From contig CAMWNM010000016.1 of NCBI GenBank assembly GCA_947175635.1, positions 1 to 38,365 on the forward strand: 38,365 bases of DNA. The letters run 5' to 3'. Below the pieces are notes generated by a model. It worked only from the letters and a program-made list of their open reading frames with translations, was not told where the DNA came from and ran no database searches. This stretch comes from an uncultured Bacteroidales bacterium. Lineage in GTDB: Bacteria; Bacteroidota; Bacteroidia; Bacteroidales; P3. Below are positions 35,866 to 38,365 of this stretch, piece by piece. Position 1 is the stretch's first letter. Every line of letters starts with the position of its first letter. A program made the translations under genes and the position numbers.

Positions 35866-38365
35866 TTAGCGTACGATAACGCGTTTTACAGCAGCCTGGC
35901 CGTTTTCGGCAGCGATGCGTACAAAGAAGATACCGCTGTTTTCCAGACGAATCTTCTGCGTACCGGCGGCAACCGTCATTTGTTTAACCATTACGCCGTT
36001 CGAAGCAAAGATGGCAACTTCGGCGCGAACGGGAACAACCAGGTTGAATTCGCCGTTGCTGGGGTTGGGATAGATGCTTACGCCGGCCAATTCTTCGCCT
36101 TCGTTGGCGGTCTCAATCGTGTAGGCAGCTTCCGCGATATCCGACTTAACGCCACCGAGGATGGCGATAGCCTTGATGGTAACCTCTTCGGTGATTTCAA
36201 TCGCTTCGGTGAATTCGGTGCTTTCTTCGGTGGGCTCTTCACCGTCGAGCGTATAGTAGATAACGGCACCTTCGGTAGCGCAGGCGATGGTTACTTTCGT
36301 ACCCATGGCTACTTCACCGGCACCCGGCTCGAAAGTGGGAGCGGCTACTTCGGATACTTCCTTGATGGTGTATGCAGCCGTTACAATATCCGATTTGTAG
36401 TTGCCGGCAATGGCGATAGCCTTGATGGTAACCTCTTCGGTGATTTCAATCGCTTCGGTGAATTCGGTGCTTTCTTCGGTGGGCTCTTCACCGTCGAGCG
36501 TATAGTAGATAACGGCATCTTCGGTAGCGCAGGTAATGGAAACTTTCGTGCCTTTGACTACTTCGCCGGCAGCCGGATCGAAGACGGGAGCTTCAACTTG
36601 ACCGATAACGGTATAGGTGGCCGAAATAATGTCCGATCCAATGGGGTAGCCACCTACAGTGGGCATGTCGTCTCCTTCACCTTCTTCGCTTGGATCGGCA
36701 TAGCAGATGGCCCTGATTTCGGTTCTCTTCGAGATGGTGATGCCTACGGCATCGTCATATCTGAAGATGCTTGTGCCAAACGCGTCTGTGAATTCGTATC
36801 TGTCCCAGGTGGGGTTGGTGCCGTCAACCGTATAGTAGATCGTACCGTTGGTGCTGTTGTTCTTGATCTTCACAACCGTTCCTTCTTCTACCGCACCGGC
36901 AGCCGTTTCGAATTCGGGCGCTTCGGTGGATTGGATGGTGGTGTAGTCCAGGGTAACCATATCGGTGGTAATGTAAATGTCGTCTCTTTCGCCAACCTGG
37001 AGATAGCCTTTACACATAATTTTGGTGGGCTCGTTGATCATGAAGTAGGAGTAGACACGTTCTTCATCTGGACCGTTAACCATACCGCCGCGCTGCATCT
37101 TCTGCACGCCTTCGCCTTCCTGCGCCAGGTAAGCGGCCAAGTCGGGTTCGGTTTCGCCGTCGGTGGTGTAAACAACCATATAGATATTGCCATCGAAGTA
37201 GTCGTCAGAATAAACCTCCGTGTAGACGGGCGTGTATTTGCCTACCGTCGAGGTATTGTTGCCAACATACATTGTCGCCGTCATATCTTCGATGTATTTG
37301 TACGTGGCCGTGGTTACGTCAGAAGATACGCCGTCTTTTACAGCAATGGCTTTTACCGTTTTGGCGTTTTCGGGCATCAGGAACCCTTTTTCATACTTGG
37401 TGCTGTTTTCACCTTCAGCTTCCGGGGTCGAACCATCGGTGGTGTACCAAAAAGCCAGTTCGGCGTCATCATCGATGCTGAGGATGAAAATAGAGTCCTT
37501 CTTGGAGATCACGCCGTCGCCAACCACGTCCGAGGAGGTCGAGATCATGGGAGCGGCAACCGTTTCGCCGCTGGTGGCAAAGGTGTATTCGGCAACGTGC
37601 GTTGTGCCGAAAGCCATGCCTTCTTCGCAGGATTCACAAACAAAAGCAATGGTAGCGGCAACCACAGGCTTTTCGGCTGTAGGAACCGGTTTGTTTCTTT
37701 CATTATACATCTCATCGTCCGTCGAAGAGAAGGTATAGGCCTTGGCCTCATCTTTAGTGGCGAACAAATTCCAAGCGATGCCAAACACAAGTTGATCTTC
37801 GGAAAGATTGTCGGGGTTCACATAGGTGAGGGTGATTTCATCGCCGTCCGTTATGGATGCGCCGTCTGCGGGGCTGAACGACAACGTGATGTTGGGTTCA
37901 ACGAATCCAGCTTCATCTTCTTCAACCGTGTAGCTGGCGACAAAAACTTCGCTGTAAATAACATCAGGATCAGTGTCTTCTTCCGCGGTCATGTTCGGCA
38001 ATGCCAATACAACGCCAACCACCGGAGTTTCTTTGGTGGGGGTTACCTTGGCTGTAAACGCCGATGCGGCGAACGTATGATCGTCTGCTCCGAATGTCCA
38101 GGTAAAGGCTTGCGCTTCTTCTGCGGAAGCGAATAATTTGTAGCCCAAACCTACTATCATGCCTTCGGTTACAACTGTGGTTGTTCCATCTTCAGTAACC
38201 TCAACGGAACCCGAAAAACTGATTTCATCACCGGCTGTTATCGTCGAACCACTGGCAGGAGTAAACTCTACCTTGTTCACGAACGATGTTTCTTCTTGCG
38301 CCACGGCGGAACCCGTCATGGAGAAGACCATCATCAGGGCGGCTAAGCCCGAATAATGTAATTTC
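35866..38365 (-). CDS. secreted repeat protein with chitobiase-type C-terminal domains and type IX sorting domain (start just off the edge)
   Basis: The frame stays open to the window edge. It reads KLHYSGLAALMMVFSMTGSAVAQEE, a complete signal peptide, and the last base (G of a probable ATG) puts the start 2 bases outside, giving about 833 residues. The ATG at 38334 would leave a truncated signal peptide. After the signal come two related beta modules of about 110 residues (FTPASGSTITAGDEISFSG and FSPADGASITDGDEITLTY). Four modules of the chitobiase/HexNAcase C-terminal type (CHB_HEX_C) follow: AFWYTTDGSTPEAE, IYYTVDGTNPTW, and two near-identical copies with VIYYTLDGEEPTEE. The end is a Por sorting domain (VSIYPNPSNGEFNLVV to AAVKRVIVR). 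It is acidic and has no catalytic motif, so it is probably a surface or released binding or structural protein. Partner unknown. Confidence 0.9.
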   Translation of the reverse strand, partial: KLHYSGLAALMMVFSMTGSAVAQEETSFVNKVEFTPASGSTITAGDEISFSGSVEVTEDGTTTVVTEGMIVGLGYKLFASAEEAQAFTWTFGADDHTFAASAFTAKVTPTKETPVVGVVLALPNMTAEEDTDPDVIYSEVFVASYTVEEDEAGFVEPNITLSFSPADGASITDGDEITLTYVNPDNLSEDQLVFGIAWNLFATKDEAKAYTFSSTDDEMYNERNKPVPTAEKPVVAATIAFVCESCEEGMAFGTTHVAEYTFATSGETVAAPMISTSSDVVGDGVISKKDSIFILSIDDDAELAFWYTTDGSTPEAEGENSTKYEKGFLMPENAKTVKAIAVKDGVSSDVTTATYKYIEDMTATMYVGNNTSTVGKYTPVYTEVYSDDYFDGNIYMVVYTTDGETEPDLAAYLAQEGEGVQKMQRGGMVNGPDEERVYSYFMINEPTKIMCKGYLQVGERDDIYITTDMVTLDYTTIQSTEAPEFETAAGAVEEGTVVKIKNNSTNGTIYYTVDGTNPTWDRYEFTDAFGTSIFRYDDAVGITISKRTEIRAICYADPSEEGEGDDMPTVGGYPIGSDIISATYTVIGQVEAPVFDPAAGEVVKGTKVSITCATEDAVIYYTLDGEEPTEESTEFTEAIEITEEVTIKAIAIAGNYKSDIVTAAYTIKEVSEVAAPTFEPGAGEVAMGTKVTIACATEGAVIYYTLDGEEPTEESTEFTEAIEITEEVTIKAIAILGGVKSDIAEAAYTIETANEGEELAGVSIYPNPSNGEFNLVVPVRAEVAIFASNGVMVKQMTVAAGTQKIRLENSGIFFVRIAAENGQAAVKRVIVR
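36161..36268. repeat. direct repeat copy A, 108 bp
   Basis: Identical base for base to 36410-36517, offset 249 bp (83 codons). It encodes the core of the last chitobiase-type module in the secreted repeat protein. The flanks on both sides diverge. Confidence 0.93.
36410..36517. repeat. direct repeat copy B, 108 bp
   Basis: Partner of 36161-36268. Together they indicate a recent duplication or gene conversion of one domain unit. Confidence 0.93.

Noticed and set aside
36118-36600. CRISPR-like or satellite array
   Set aside because: Only two copies, in frame, with an 83-codon period. They encode protein domain modules, not spacers.
35980-38136. 718-codon plus-strand frame opposite the secreted repeat protein
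   Set aside because: Its Gly/Phe/Asn-rich repeats merely mirror the repeats of the real gene, and there is no start context.
38332-38334. ATG at 38334 as the start of the last gene
   Set aside because: Upstream codons continue a typical signal peptide (KLHYSGLAAL) up to the edge, so the true start lies 2 bases outside the window.

Overview
The window looks like one end of a contig from a Bacteroidales-type Bacteroidota genome, of mid-range GC by eye. Supporting signs are: two secreted proteins with Por/type IX secretion C-terminal sorting domains; an S46 dipeptidyl peptidase; a DUF4369/TlpA-type thioredoxin lipoprotein; near absence of Shine-Dalgarno sites; and repeated promoter -7 boxes of the form TAnnTTTGC. 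Bases 1-77 are not genomic. They read as an error-containing Illumina P7 flow-cell oligo, an index and a Nextera read-2 transposon adapter, so genomic sequence begins at base 78 inside a truncated tcdA gene.

Layout. 78-743: 3' part of tcdA. 973-2307: gdhA with a strong terminator. 2464-2724: remnant of a DUF4143 ATPase gene. 2749-4551: a tRNA-dihydrouridine synthase and a DnaQ-like exonuclease. 4541-7961, minus strand: sufS followed by a secreted subtilisin-like protease. 8159-9550: fold-III PLP decarboxylase. 9766-10944: manC behind an unusual hairpin leader. 10998-13169: S46 dipeptidyl peptidase, predicted DPP7 type. 13302-17795: a tight group of a DUF349 repeat protein, trmD, phosphomannomutase and smpB. 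17831-20377, minus: clpC. 20630-28648, plus: gyrA, TPR protein, S41 peptidase, TlpA-like lipoprotein and PIN-PhoH ATPase. 28783-32160, minus: rseC-like gene, fabG and a membrane VWA protein. 32325-34973, minus: HU, fmt, ribH and a membrane TPR protein. 35071-35270: two tandem tRNA-Leu genes. 35866 to the end, minus: a secreted repeat protein with chitobiase-type C-terminal domains, whose start lies 2 bases beyond the window.

Most of the window is core metabolism and information processing: GDP-mannose supply (manC plus phosphomannomutase), nitrogen assimilation (gdhA), tRNA modification (tcdA, dus, trmD), initiator-tRNA formylation, ribosome rescue (smpB), Fe-S sulfur supply (sufS), proteolysis (ClpC, S41) and external peptide use (S8 and S46 peptidases). 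I found no CRISPR array, prophage, insertion sequence or defence island, and nothing I would call a new multi-gene system. The best leads are the adapter carry-over, the 12-bp hairpin leader just upstream of manC, two decayed coding remnants, and the 108-bp identical repeats in the last gene.
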